NCBI GenBank assembly: GCA_003416985.1
Contig: QVIN01000004.1
Coordinates: forward strand, 372,001 to 436,000
Direction of reading: 5' to 3'
DNA length: 64,000 bases
DNA from: Duganella sp. BJB480
GTDB lineage: Bacteria > Pseudomonadota > Gammaproteobacteria > Burkholderiales > Burkholderiaceae_D
The position numbers and the translations under genes are program-made. Position 1 is the stretch's first letter; every line of letters starts with the position of its first letter. Under the pieces are notes generated by a model that searched no databases, was not told where the DNA came from, and saw only the letters and a list, made by a program, of their open reading frames with translations. Positions 53,696-62,383 of the stretch are shown piece after piece.

Positions 53696-54280
53696 ATGTT
53701 CCCGCAACAAAAAATCCAGGCACAAGGCGGGGTGGTTGCCGTTGAGTTCAGCCTGGTGCTGATGCTGTTTCTCGTCATGGCCGTCGGCGTGATCGAATGC
53801 GCGCGCGCCATGTATCTGTACAACACCCTGGAGATGGTGACCCAGCGCGCGGCGAGCCTGGCCGCGAACGCGGACTTCCGCGATGCCGCCGCCATGAACG
53901 CCGTGCGTCAGAAAGCCGTCTTTCGTAGCAGCGCCGGCACCCTGATGCTGGGCGCCCCGATCACGGACGCGCATGTCCGCATCGACTACCTGGCGCTGAC
54001 CTACGCCGGCGCGCCGGCGATGACCGAGATCCCTGCCGCTTCGCTGCCGGCGTGTACCGTCAACAACCGGATCACCTGCATGAAGGATCCCAACGATGCC
54101 AGCTGCATCCGCTTTGTGCGCGCGCGGATATGCGATCCGGCGGTGACGGACACCTGCAACCGCGTGCAGTACCAGGCGCTGCTGTCATTGGTGAGCTTGC
54201 CGTTGAGCTTGCCGAATGCGACCGCCATCGCCAACGCGGAAACGCTGGGCGCCACGCTCGGCGCCGCGCCGTGTCCGTGA
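53696..54280 (+). CDS. TadE/TadF-like pseudopilin
   Basis: 194 residues from ATG 53696 (GGAAGG upstream). N terminus QAQGGVVAVEFSLVLMLFLV is the pseudopilin signal, followed by MAVGVIECARAMYLYNTLEM. A Cys-rich C-terminal domain follows (PACTVNNRITCMKDPNDASC, CDPAVTDTC), with seven Cys that could form disulfides. Third of a trio with the TadG- and TadE-like genes. Its stop lies one base from the convergent cobA stop, with no terminator. Confidence 0.8.
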   Translation: MFPQQKIQAQGGVVAVEFSLVLMLFLVMAVGVIECARAMYLYNTLEMVTQRAASLAANADFRDAAAMNAVRQKAVFRSSAGTLMLGAPITDAHVRIDYLALTYAGAPAMTEIPAASLPACTVNNRITCMKDPNDASCIRFVRARICDPAVTDTCNRVQYQALLSLVSLPLSLPNATAIANAETLGATLGAAPCP

Positions 54281-54281
54281 T

Positions 54282-54998
54282 CTAGTCCACCTGCTGATGC
54301 ACGCGGGCGCGCATCGCTTCGCCGATCATCACCAGCACCGGGCCGGCGGGCATGCCCAGGCCCTGCGACAAAGCGGCGATGTCCATGCGGTGGATGCGCT
54401 GGTCGGCGCGGCTCACGTTCTCGATCACCACCACCGGCGTATCGGGCTTGCGGCCATGCGCCAGCAGGCGTTCGGCGGTGGCGATGGCTTCGCGGCCGCC
54501 CATGTACTGCACCAGCGTGTCCGTGTTGGGGATCGCATCGAGTTCCGCGTGCTCCGGCGCGGTGGACGAGGTGAAGAACGCCACGCTGCGCGCCACGCCG
54601 CGCTTGGTCAGCGGCTGTTTGGACGCCGCCGCCGCCGCGACGGCCGTGGTCACGCCCGGCACGATCTCGACCTCGATGCCGGCTTCCTCCAGCGCCCGCA
54701 GCTCCTCGTCGGCGCGGCCGAACAGCATCGGATCGCCGCCCTTCAGGCGCACCACCATCCCGGCGCGCGCGGCGCATTCGAGCAAATGCTGGTTGATGAC
54801 CTGCTGCGCCACCGAGCGCTGGCCGCTGCGCTTGCCCACCGCGATCTTCTCGGCCTGCGGGCACAGCGCCAGCATTTCCGGCGTCACCAGCGCATCGTGC
54901 AGCACGATGTCGGCCTGCGCCAGCAGCCGCGCGCCGCGCACGGTGATCAGGTCCTGGGCGCCGGGACCGGCGCCGATCAAATACACTTTCCCTGCCAT
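54282..54998 (-). CDS. cobA: Uroporphyrinogen-III C-methyltransferase
   Basis: 238 residues, monofunctional CobA/SUMT: KVYLIGAGPGAQDLITVRGA at the N terminus, VVRLKGGDPMLFGRADEELR and PGVTTAVAAAAASKQPLTKR. It methylates uroporphyrinogen III at C2 and C7 to precorrin-2, the entry to cobalamin and sirohaem. It lacks the CysG dehydrogenase/ferrochelatase part. It is the last gene of the cob operon, 26 bp after the ferredoxin gene. Confidence 0.94.
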   Translation of the reverse strand: MAGKVYLIGAGPGAQDLITVRGARLLAQADIVLHDALVTPEMLALCPQAEKIAVGKRSGQRSVAQQVINQHLLECAARAGMVVRLKGGDPMLFGRADEELRALEEAGIEVEIVPGVTTAVAAAAASKQPLTKRGVARSVAFFTSSTAPEHAELDAIPNTDTLVQYMGGREAIATAERLLAHGRKPDTPVVVIENVSRADQRIHRMDIAALSQGLGMPAGPVLVMIGEAMRARVHQQVD

Positions 54999-55024
54999 TT
55001 GCTTCTTTCGTTGACTGCTTGCGC

Positions 55025-55366
55025 TCAGCTTTCGCCGGCCTGGTGGAAAATCAGGTCCTCCACCCGCTTGCCGTCGCGCAGGTGGTCGTTCACGATGCGG
55101 TCCATATTATCGGAAGTGACGTTGTAGTACCAGGTTCCATCCGGCTGCACGCAGACGATAGGCCCGCCCTTACAGGCGGCGAAGCAGCTCACGCGGCTGC
55201 GCTTGACGCGCAACTCGCCTTCATTCAGCCCGGCCTCCTTGAGCTTTCCGCCCAGGCTGTCGAACAAGGCCTGCGAGGCGCCGTCCTCGCTGCAGCGCGG
55301 GCCGGTGCACACCAGCAGGTGGCGGTGGTAGTTGCCGATCTTCGGCTTGACGACGGCGTCCGTCAT
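55025..55366 (-). CDS. [2Fe-2S] thioredoxin-like ferredoxin
   Basis: 113 residues from ATG 55366. Thioredoxin-fold [2Fe-2S] ferredoxin with Cys in LVCTGPRCSEDG, then SCFAACKGGPIVCVQPDG. This type is often found in cobalamin clusters, where a reductant for corrin-ring chemistry would be needed. Its start overlaps the cobJ stop by 4 bp. Specific partner inferred only from context. Confidence 0.85.
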   Translation of the reverse strand: MTDAVVKPKIGNYHRHLLVCTGPRCSEDGASQALFDSLGGKLKEAGLNEGELRVKRSRVSCFAACKGGPIVCVQPDGTWYYNVTSDNMDRIVNDHLRDGKRVEDLIFHQAGES

Positions 55367-56346
55367 GCTTCGCTCTCCTCGGCGGCGGGCGCCTCGGCCT
55401 CCCACGGTTCCTCCAGCGTGGCGCGGATGTAGTCGGCCGGCAGGCGGTGACGGGCGGCCAGCAGCTCGATGCTGTCGCCGGCCGCGTGTTCGGCCTGCAG
55501 CGTGTCCAGCCATCCCAGCAGGCCGGTGGACAGCGAACGGCCAGCGCGTTCGCCGTCGCGGGTGGCGCCGCCTTCCTCCATGTCGTACTTGTTGGCGTAG
55601 CCACGCGGCGTGACCATCAGGCCATGGCGCACGAAGGTGTTGCTGTTGCCGATCAAGACGGTGCTGAGCATGCCGATGTCGGCGTCGGCCATGTGGTCCA
55701 GCGTGGTGAAGACGATGTTCTGCCGGCGGCGGTAGCCGCTCTTGACGATAGCCACCGGCGTATCGGCGCGGCGGTGCCGCAGGAACAGGCGCTGCGCCTC
55801 GACGATCTGGCGCGTGCGGCGGCCGCTCTTAGGGTTGTACAGCGCGACCACGAAATCGGCCATGGCCACCGCGTCCAGCCGGCGCGCGATGGTCGGCCAT
55901 GGCGTCAGCAGGTCCGACAGCGAGATGGCGCAGAAGTCGTGCGTGAGCGGCGCGCCGACCAGCGCCGCGCAGCTGTTGAGCGCCGAGGCGCCGGGGATGA
56001 TCTCGACCTGCACCGCGTCGTCCGGCGTCCAGCCGGATTGGAACAGCACCTCGTAGGTTGGCCCGGCCATGCCGTACACGCCGGCGTCGCCCGACGAAAT
56101 CAGCGCCACCTTCTTGCCGGCGCGCGCCGCCTCCAGCGCGCTGACGGCGCGGTCCAGTTCCTCGGTCATGGACTTGCGGATGATCTCCTTGCCCTCGATC
56201 AGATCGGCCACCAGCTTGATGTAGGTGACGTAGCCGATCACCACGTCGGCTTCGGCGATGGCGTCGCGCGCCCGTTGGGTCATGTGCTCCACGCTGCCCG
56301 GGCCTATCCCGACCAGCATGATCTTGCCTGCGCTTGTTTCATTCAT
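55363..56346 (-). CDS. cobJ: Precorrin-3B / cobalt-factor III C17-methyltransferase
   Basis: 327 residues. SAM methylase of the CbiH/CobJ type: KIMLVGIGPGSVEHMTQRAR, AEADVVIGYVTYIKLVADLI, ALISSGDAGVYGMAGPTYEV and IIPGASALNSCAALVGAPLT. It methylates C17 with ring contraction. The catalytic domain ends near residue 245. A C-terminal extension of about 80 residues (TGLLGWLDTLQAEHAAGD, LPADYIRATLEEPWEA) is unusual and of unknown role. ATGA overlaps on both sides. Confidence 0.92.
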   Translation of the reverse strand: MNETSAGKIMLVGIGPGSVEHMTQRARDAIAEADVVIGYVTYIKLVADLIEGKEIIRKSMTEELDRAVSALEAARAGKKVALISSGDAGVYGMAGPTYEVLFQSGWTPDDAVQVEIIPGASALNSCAALVGAPLTHDFCAISLSDLLTPWPTIARRLDAVAMADFVVALYNPKSGRRTRQIVEAQRLFLRHRRADTPVAIVKSGYRRRQNIVFTTLDHMADADIGMLSTVLIGNSNTFVRHGLMVTPRGYANKYDMEEGGATRDGERAGRSLSTGLLGWLDTLQAEHAAGDSIELLAARHRLPADYIRATLEEPWEAEAPAAEESEA

Positions 56347-56747
56347 GGTTCTATCCTTGCGATGGAGACGGTGGCGTTGCGGCCATCTGCGCCTTTGTGT
56401 TTGTGTTTTTCGACGACCAGCGCGGTCATCGGCGTATCGGGTCCGGCGGCCAGCAACGCCGCCGCCTCGCTCACCGACGGCGTGCCGGTGTAGTGCCGCA
56501 CGGTCTCCGACGGATGCGGCACTTCCACCGCCGCCAGTTCGTGCGCTTCATAAAAATGCAGCGGCCAGCCGTGTTCCTGCGCCAGCGCCAGCAGGGCCGC
56601 TTCGTCCTTCTTGAGCGTGATGCTGGCGGCGGCCACCACCTGCGCTGGCTGTGCGCCCGCCGCAGCCAGCGCGTCGCGCACCGCATCGCGCACGGTGTCG
56701 AGCGCCACGCCGCGGTCGCAGCCCAGGCCCATGGCGTATCGCGTCAT
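56343..56747 (-). CDS. CbiG C-terminal / CobE domain protein
   Basis: 134 residues from ATG 56747. It corresponds to the C-terminal domain of CbiG, also found alone as CobE: YAMGLGCDRGVALDTVRDAV, AASITLKKDEAALLALAQEH and TPSVSEAAALLAAG. The N-terminal CbiG part is the next gene upstream, overlapping by 4 bp (56744-56747), so CbiG is encoded as two proteins. Together they open the delta-lactone ring of cobalt-precorrin-5A in the anaerobic pathway. Confidence 0.87.
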   Translation of the reverse strand: MTRYAMGLGCDRGVALDTVRDAVRDALAAAGAQPAQVVAAASITLKKDEAALLALAQEHGWPLHFYEAHELAAVEVPHPSETVRHYTGTPSVSEAAALLAAGPDTPMTALVVEKHKHKGADGRNATVSIARIEP

Positions 56748-57508
56748 GCCGCGTTGTCCTGCGGCGGGCGGTAGACCACCAGCCGCTCGTTGAGCGCATC
56801 CCAGCGCTCGGCCGGCACCTCGGCGTGCGTCACCCACAGCAGCGCCGCGTAACGGTTCAGCGGCACCTCGTCGAAGCGTGCAAAGCGGTGAATGTTTTCC
56901 GGCAGTGGGGTGGGGCGCGTCCACCAGTCCGCGCTGCCGGCTTCCTGCACGAAGGCGATCGGCTCGCCGTTGACCACGTGCGCGGACACGCGCGTGATGT
57001 TGATCTTCGGCGCCTCCACCTTCCAGCCCAGGTGGCGTCCGAGGATGTCGACCGGGATGGTGCGGCCGACGTCGGACGCGGTGGTCAACACCGGCGCGGC
57101 GCCCAGCAGGTCGGCCACGCGCTCGCTCCATTCGTTGGCGCCGCCGACGTGGCCGGACAGCACCGGGATCACGTACTGGCCGGCGTCGTCGACCACGATG
57201 ATGCCGGGGTCTTCGTCCTTGCTACGCAGGTGCGGCGCGATCAACCGCACCACGGCGCCCAGCGAGACGAAGAAGATGATCTGGTCATAGCCGGCGAACA
57301 GCGGGCCGATTTCGTCGCGCAGCGCGCCGTCGTAGGCGCGCACGGTGTTGGAGGCTTCCGCGAAGGTGGCGGCAAACTTGGCCGAGGTGCAGATGTCCGC
57401 CTCCGGCAGGTCGGCGGCCAGGCGCGCGGCCTGCGCGGCGCCGTGTTTGGTGATGGCGACCAGGCATACGCGCGGGGCGGCCTGGTTGGTGGTGGTCGCT
57501 GTGGTCAT
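56744..57508 (-). CDS. cbiG: Cobalt-precorrin-5A hydrolase CbiG, N-terminal part
   Basis: 254 residues. CbiG N-terminal and middle domains: RVCLVAITKHGAAQAARLAA, YDQIIFFVSLGAVVRLIAPH and DDAGQYVIPVLSGHVGGANE, typical of CbiG. It lacks the C-terminal domain, which is encoded by the next gene. CbiG belongs to the oxygen-independent pathway, matching CbiD and CbiX here. ATGA overlaps with both neighbours. Confidence 0.9.
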   Translation of the reverse strand: MTTATTTNQAAPRVCLVAITKHGAAQAARLAADLPEADICTSAKFAATFAEASNTVRAYDGALRDEIGPLFAGYDQIIFFVSLGAVVRLIAPHLRSKDEDPGIIVVDDAGQYVIPVLSGHVGGANEWSERVADLLGAAPVLTTASDVGRTIPVDILGRHLGWKVEAPKINITRVSAHVVNGEPIAFVQEAGSADWWTRPTPLPENIHRFARFDEVPLNRYAALLWVTHAEVPAERWDALNERLVVYRPPQDNAA

Positions 57509-58308
57509 GCGGTCTCCGTCAGAGGTTGAGGGCCGTCCTTCTTCAGGCAGCCCTTGATGCGTTCACCGCGTATGCGGTGCGTGTGTTTGACGATCAGCAG
57601 CGAGAGGTAGCTGACCTTGGTGCCGCGCAGCGACAGGATGTCGTTGCCGCTGAAGCGGCGTTCGTCCGGCGCGCCGACGCGTTCGATGAAGTGCGCGCCG
57701 TCCAGCAGCTCGCGCCGTTCCAGCCAGTCGATGAGTTCATCCATCAACGGCTTCACCTTCATCAGCACCAGCGTGTCGAAGTCGGGCAGCAGGCGGTCCA
57801 CCGCGCTCACGCCGTAGGCGGCCGGCACGATGGCGACCGTGTCGTCCTGCTCCGCGAACGGCACCGGCACCTGCGCGCAGGCGGCGGTGAAGGCGTTGAC
57901 GCCGGCGATGATCCGCACCGGAACCTCCTCATCGATCGCGCGCACGGTGCGGGCCAGGTGGCCGAAGGTGGCGTAGGTGCTGGCGTCGCCCTCCACCAGG
58001 AACAGCACGTCGCGGCCGGCGCGCAGCCAGGGCAGCACGGTGTCGGCGGCCTTGAGCCATGCGCGGCCCAGCTTTTCACCATCGTGCGTCATGGGGAACA
58101 GCAGCTGCGTGTGCTGCTCCGGCGGCGGCAGGCCGGCGCGCTGCACGATGTCGAACGCGTAGCTGGGCGTCTTGCCGCTGCGGGCGGGGTAGACCCAGAT
58201 GGTATCGCGCCGTTGCAATGCGTCCCATGCGGCGCGCGTGATCAGGCCAGGATCGCCGGGGCCGAGCGAGATGCCCCATAGGGTGCCGGGTTTGGTCATG
58301 TCATTCAT
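57505..58308 (-). CDS. cbiL: Precorrin-2 / cobalt-factor II C20-methyltransferase
   Basis: 267 residues of the CbiL/CobI SAM methylase family: LWGISLGPGDPGLITRAAWD, DVLFLVEGDASTYATFGHLA and IIAGVNAFTAACAQVPVPFA. It methylates C20 of the corrin precursor. In this gene order the substrate is presumably cobalt-factor II, since CbiX is in the same operon. It overlaps cobL by 8 bp upstream and cbiG by 4 bp downstream. Confidence 0.92.
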   Translation of the reverse strand: MNDMTKPGTLWGISLGPGDPGLITRAAWDALQRRDTIWVYPARSGKTPSYAFDIVQRAGLPPPEQHTQLLFPMTHDGEKLGRAWLKAADTVLPWLRAGRDVLFLVEGDASTYATFGHLARTVRAIDEEVPVRIIAGVNAFTAACAQVPVPFAEQDDTVAIVPAAYGVSAVDRLLPDFDTLVLMKVKPLMDELIDWLERRELLDGAHFIERVGAPDERRFSGNDILSLRGTKVSYLSLLIVKHTHRIRGERIKGCLKKDGPQPLTETA

Positions 58309-59617
58309 CGGCTGCCACCTTCGCTTCGGCGCGGCGGGCGCAGACGATCCACACGGGATTCTCGGCGGCCATGCGGTGCATGTGCAGAATCGGCTTGCTG
58401 CGCGCGGCCTGCAGTTGCAGCACGTCCCATTCCACGCCTTCCATCGCTTCCAGCGTGACGGTGGCGGTGGCGAGGTTTTCCAGCGTGACGAAGTTCATCA
58501 CCAGCGTCCCGCGTGGGCGCAGGCGCGCGGCCACGCCGGCGATCAGGCCGGCCAGCTCGCCGCCCGAGCCGCCGATGAACACCGCGTCGGGATCGGGCCA
58601 CGCATCCAGTCCTTCCGGCGCCTTGCCGAGGTACAGGCTGTAGTTGCTGACGCCGAAGGCCGCGTGGTTCTGCCCAGCGATGGCGAAATCGGCTTCGTTC
58701 TTTTCGGTCGCGTAGACATGGCCTTGCGGGCAAAGCCGCGCCGCTTCCAGGCCCACCGATCCCGAACCGGCGCCGATGTCCCACACCACGCTGTCGGCGC
58801 GCAGCTGCAATCGCGCCAGGCTCACGGCGCGCACCTCCTGCTTGGTTATCAGGCCTTTTTCTGGCTGCCGCTGCGCAAACTCCGCGTCGGCGAGGCCGAA
58901 GCGCACCGGCTGCGTCGCCGGCGTCACGCGCCATAGCAGCACCACGTTCAGCGCGGCGAAGCGCATGCCGGCTGCTTGTTGCGGCGTGAGCTCGGCCAGC
59001 ACGCGCTCCTCAGGTTGCAGCAGGTTCTCCGCCACCGCCATCAGGAAATCGTCTCCCAGGCCTTCGGCCAGCAGCAGCCGTGCAATGCGGTCGGGGCTAT
59101 TGTCAGGGCTGGTCAGCACCAACAGGCGCGCATGCTGGCGCGCCGCCTGGGCCAGCGCGTACAGGCCGTGGCCAGGCACGCTGCCGCGCTGCCATTCGCC
59201 GGCGTCGCGCGCGTGCACGGAGACGATGCGCGCATCCTGCCACGCCAGGCCGATGCGCGCGCACGCCAGCTGCAGCGTCGACAGGTTGGGCAGGATGTCC
59301 AGCGCCTCCACGCACAGGTGCTGCGCCAGATAGGGCGCGATGCCGTGGCACAGCGGATCGCCGGTCGCCAGCACCACGCAGGACAGGTTGTCGGCCCGCG
59401 CGGAGCGCACCCACTCGGGCACTTCCTTCAGTTTGCCGGTGAGGTCGTGGCGCATGGCGCCGGGCTTGAACTCGCGCTCCAGCAGGGCCAGCGTGCGCGC
59501 GCCGCCGATCAACACGTCCGCGCTGCGCAGCAAGGCCAGCGCGGTGGGACTCAGGCTGGCGATGCCATCATCGAGTACGCCGATAACGCGGCAGGGGTTG
59601 GGGTCTTGTGTATGCAT
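58301..59617 (-). CDS. cobL: Precorrin-6Y C5,15-methyltransferase/decarboxylase (CbiET)
   Basis: 438 residues, a CbiE-CbiT fusion. Residues 1-210 are the CbiE methylase (RVIGVLDDGIASLSPTALAL, VVLATGDPLCHGIAPYLAQH). Residues 240-438 are the CbiT class I methyltransferase with SAM loop VWDIGAGSGSVGLEAARLCP and FIGGSGGELAGLIAG. It methylates C5 and C15 and decarboxylates the acetate side chain at C12. It is 2 bp after cbiD and overlaps cbiL by 8 bp. Confidence 0.93.
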   Translation of the reverse strand: MHTQDPNPCRVIGVLDDGIASLSPTALALLRSADVLIGGARTLALLEREFKPGAMRHDLTGKLKEVPEWVRSARADNLSCVVLATGDPLCHGIAPYLAQHLCVEALDILPNLSTLQLACARIGLAWQDARIVSVHARDAGEWQRGSVPGHGLYALAQAARQHARLLVLTSPDNSPDRIARLLLAEGLGDDFLMAVAENLLQPEERVLAELTPQQAAGMRFAALNVVLLWRVTPATQPVRFGLADAEFAQRQPEKGLITKQEVRAVSLARLQLRADSVVWDIGAGSGSVGLEAARLCPQGHVYATEKNEADFAIAGQNHAAFGVSNYSLYLGKAPEGLDAWPDPDAVFIGGSGGELAGLIAGVAARLRPRGTLVMNFVTLENLATATVTLEAMEGVEWDVLQLQAARSKPILHMHRMAAENPVWIVCARRAEAKVAADE

Positions 59618-59619
59618 GC

Positions 59620-60810
59620 TTATGCTTCCGGTAGATGATCGATGCCGATGCGGCCGGCGCTGGCGGGCCGCTCATGCGGCTCGGCGGGGGCCGACCATAC
59701 GTCGGCCACCTGCACGCCGCTGAAATCGCACACCAGCACGCGCAGCTGGAATGCGCGGCCGTAGCGGTCTGGCGCGGTGAGGGTGTCGATGGCGGCTTGC
59801 GCCAGCGCGTGGTGGAAGGCGTCGCCAAGGCCGCGTTCCACCATCAGCTCCGCGCCGAAGCGCGCGGTTTCGGCGGCGGCCATGGCGGCGCAGTCCTCCG
59901 GCGTGGCGCCGATGCGGCGCGCCACCTCGGCCACCAGGTCGGTATCGACTTCGCTGCGGTTGGCGTGGGTGATGGTTTCGCCCTGCGCGATCTTGGTCAG
60001 CTTGCCGACCATGACGGCCATCACCACCAGCTGTATGCCCTGCGCCACCACTTCATCCAGCGCATAGCGCAGGAAGTCGCCCATCTGCACGAAGCAGGCC
60101 GACGGCAGTTCCGGGCGCTCCGCGCGCAGCGCGGTCATGGCGAAGGTCTCGGTGCGGCCGCCGGTGGTCAGCGCCACCACGCCGTGGCCGGCGGTGGCGG
60201 CCACCTGTATGCCCTGCACCACGCTGGCGCGCCACGCGGCGGTTGAATAGGGCTTGACGATGCCGGTGGTCCCGAGGATGCTGATGCCGCCCAGGATGCC
60301 CAGGCGGGCGTTGGTGGTCTTCTTTGCCATCACCTGGCCGTCCGGCACGCTGATGGTCACTTCGATGCCGTGTTGCGCCAGCAGCTCCGGCGCGGCTTCG
60401 CGCAGGTTGTCGGCGATGTTCTTGCGCGGGGCGGGGTTGATCGCCGGGCCGCCCACTTCCAGGCCCAGGCCTTTCATCGTGACCGTGCCGACGCCGTCGC
60501 CCGCCACGTAGGTCACCTCGCCGGCCTGGCCGGGCAGCAGGCGCAGGTCGACCGTCATGTGGGCGCCGTCGGTGCAATCCGGGTCGTCGCCGGCGAATTT
60601 GACGACCATGGCGTGCGCGTGGCCTGGCTCGCAACGGCCGTCGTGGATGGCGAACACCACGCGACTGCCGTTGGGCAGCAGGCTCTCGATTTCTTCCGGC
60701 ACCCGTCCGTGGACGAGGCCCAGCACCGCCGCGCGCGCGGCGGCGGCGGAGCAGGCGCCGGTGGTGAAACCGGTGCGGGTGCCACGTTCGGCAGCCGCTT
60801 TCTCTTTCAT
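59620..60810 (-). CDS. cbiD: Cobalt-precorrin-5B C1-methyltransferase
   Basis: 396 residues from ATG 60810. CbiD signature: RGTRTGFTTGACSAAAARAA near the N terminus, PGQAGEVTYVAGDGVGTVTM, GGISILGTTGIVKPYSTAAW and ALTTGGRTETFAM. It performs C1 methylation in the anaerobic pathway and is diagnostic for it (the aerobic pathway uses CobF). ATGA overlap with cbiC upstream; 2 bp gap to cobL. Confidence 0.95.
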   Translation of the reverse strand: MKEKAAAERGTRTGFTTGACSAAAARAAVLGLVHGRVPEEIESLLPNGSRVVFAIHDGRCEPGHAHAMVVKFAGDDPDCTDGAHMTVDLRLLPGQAGEVTYVAGDGVGTVTMKGLGLEVGGPAINPAPRKNIADNLREAAPELLAQHGIEVTISVPDGQVMAKKTTNARLGILGGISILGTTGIVKPYSTAAWRASVVQGIQVAATAGHGVVALTTGGRTETFAMTALRAERPELPSACFVQMGDFLRYALDEVVAQGIQLVVMAVMVGKLTKIAQGETITHANRSEVDTDLVAEVARRIGATPEDCAAMAAAETARFGAELMVERGLGDAFHHALAQAAIDTLTAPDRYGRAFQLRVLVCDFSGVQVADVWSAPAEPHERPASAGRIGIDHLPEA

Positions 60811-61484
60811 GCCATCGCCTTTTGACGTGCCTCGGCCAACGCCAGCAGCGCGTGCAGCGTGGCGACCACCAGCGTGGAACCGCCCTTGCGACCACGGATG
60901 ACGATCCACGGCACGTCTCCCACTTCGGCCATCAAGTCCTTGGATTCGGCGGCGGAGACGAAGCCCACCGGCATGCCGACCACCAGCGCCGGGCGCACGC
61001 CTTCCTCGCGGATCAGGCGCACCAGCTCAATCAGCGCGGTGGGCGCGTTGCCGATGCCGATGACGGCCTTGTCCAGCAAGCCCAGTCGGTGCGCCTTGCG
61101 CATGGCCTGCACGGCGCGTGTGGTGTCTTCCTTTTGCGCGGTGGCGATGACGTCGGCGTCGCTGATGAACTGGTGGGTCTTCATGCCGAAGTGCGCAAGG
61201 CGCGGCTGCGACAGGCCGGAGCAGATCATCTCCACGTCGGCCACCACCGGCGCGCCGCCGGCCAGCATGGCGTCGATGCCGGCTTCCACCGCGTCCGCAT
61301 GGAAGGCGGTCAGGCCGTTGAAGTCGAAGTCCGCGTTGGCGTGGATCATGCGGCGCACGATGGGCCACTGGCTTTCGGTGTAGCCGTGCGGGCCGGCTTC
61401 GGCGTCGATGATGGCGAAGCTGTCATGCTCGATCGCCTGGCCGGCGCGGGTCAGCTGTTCGGTAACGGTGTTCACGGTGCTCAT
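60807..61484 (-). CDS. cbiC: Precorrin-8X / cobalt-precorrin-8 methylmutase
   Basis: 225 residues of the CbiC/CobH family: IIDAEAGPHGYTESQWPIVR, ADVEMICSGLSQPRLAHFGM and ALVVGMPVGFVSAAESKDLM (catalytic His region in QWPIVRRMIHANADFDFNGL). It moves the C11 methyl group to C12, giving (cobalt-)hydrogenobyrinic acid. ATGA overlaps with cbiX and cbiD. Confidence 0.95.
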   Translation of the reverse strand: MSTVNTVTEQLTRAGQAIEHDSFAIIDAEAGPHGYTESQWPIVRRMIHANADFDFNGLTAFHADAVEAGIDAMLAGGAPVVADVEMICSGLSQPRLAHFGMKTHQFISDADVIATAQKEDTTRAVQAMRKAHRLGLLDKAVIGIGNAPTALIELVRLIREEGVRPALVVGMPVGFVSAAESKDLMAEVGDVPWIVIRGRKGGSTLVVATLHALLALAEARQKAMA

Positions 61485-62383
61485 GCCGGCTGCGCCTCCG
61501 CGTGGTCGTGATGCGGGTGCACGTGAACCTCGTGCGTGTGCGCGTGCGAGTGGCCGTGGCCCAGGTCATGCGCGATCTCGCGGTAGCTGCAGCCGTCGCA
61601 GGGCAGGCGGCTGTCCGGCACGCCGGCGCGCAGGTCTTCCACGCGCTGGTCCATCAGTTCGAAGATCTCGTTCTCGAAGCCGAAATGCTCGGAGCAGGCG
61701 AAGCGCACCTGCGGATACTGGCCGCGCAGGTGCTCCACCTGGCGGTGGATGCGCTGCATCAGCGTGCCGGTGTACAGGTAGTAGGGCAGCACCACGATTT
61801 GGCGCATGCCCAGCGTGACCTGGCGCTGCACCACTTTCTCCAGGCGCGGCCAGGTGATGCCGGTGAAGGCCAGGTCGACCAGCTCATGGTCGCCTTCCTC
61901 CAGCAGCCAGCGGGCCATCTTGGCCATCTCGCCGTTGGCGCCACGGTCGGACGAGCCGCGTCCCAGCACCACCACGCCGGTGCCGGTCGGATCGGGCATG
62001 TCCAGAGTGTTCATCGCCTTGCGCAGGCGGCGCTTGAGGATCGCCAGAATAGGATCGCAGGCGGTGAGGTGCGGCGCCAGCAGGATCTCGGTCTGCGGGC
62101 AGGCCAGCCGGGCGTGCTCGATCGCTTCCGGTATCTCCATCTTGACGTGGCCGGCCGCGTTCAGGATCAGCGGCACCACCAGCACGCGGTGCGAACTGCG
62201 CGCGGCGTCCAGCAGCGCGGCGTTCATCTCCGGCGGCGCGAATTCGATGAAGCACAACTCGATGCGCCAATCCGGGCGGCGCGCGCGCCATTGGCTGGTG
62301 AATTCGCGGATCTCCTGGTTGCCGGAGTCCTCGCGGGAACCATGGCCGACAATCAGGATTGTGTCCTTGCTTACTGGGTTCAT
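61481..62383 (-). CDS. cbiX: Sirohydrochlorin cobaltochelatase CbiX (long form)
   Basis: 300 residues, two tandem CbiX/CbiK-like domains. The first starts ILIVGHGSREDSGNQEIREF, the second GVVVLGRGSSDRGANGEMAK. LPCDGCSYRE (CxxC, near residue 268) resembles the Fe-S site of long CbiX, followed by a His-rich tail (HGHSHAHTHEVHVHPHHDHA) that may hold or buffer cobalt. It inserts Co2+ into sirohydrochlorin early, the defining step of the anaerobic route. ATGA overlaps on both sides. Confidence 0.94.
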   Translation of the reverse strand: MNPVSKDTILIVGHGSREDSGNQEIREFTSQWRARRPDWRIELCFIEFAPPEMNAALLDAARSSHRVLVVPLILNAAGHVKMEIPEAIEHARLACPQTEILLAPHLTACDPILAILKRRLRKAMNTLDMPDPTGTGVVVLGRGSSDRGANGEMAKMARWLLEEGDHELVDLAFTGITWPRLEKVVQRQVTLGMRQIVVLPYYLYTGTLMQRIHRQVEHLRGQYPQVRFACSEHFGFENEIFELMDQRVEDLRAGVPDSRLPCDGCSYREIAHDLGHGHSHAHTHEVHVHPHHDHAEAQPA

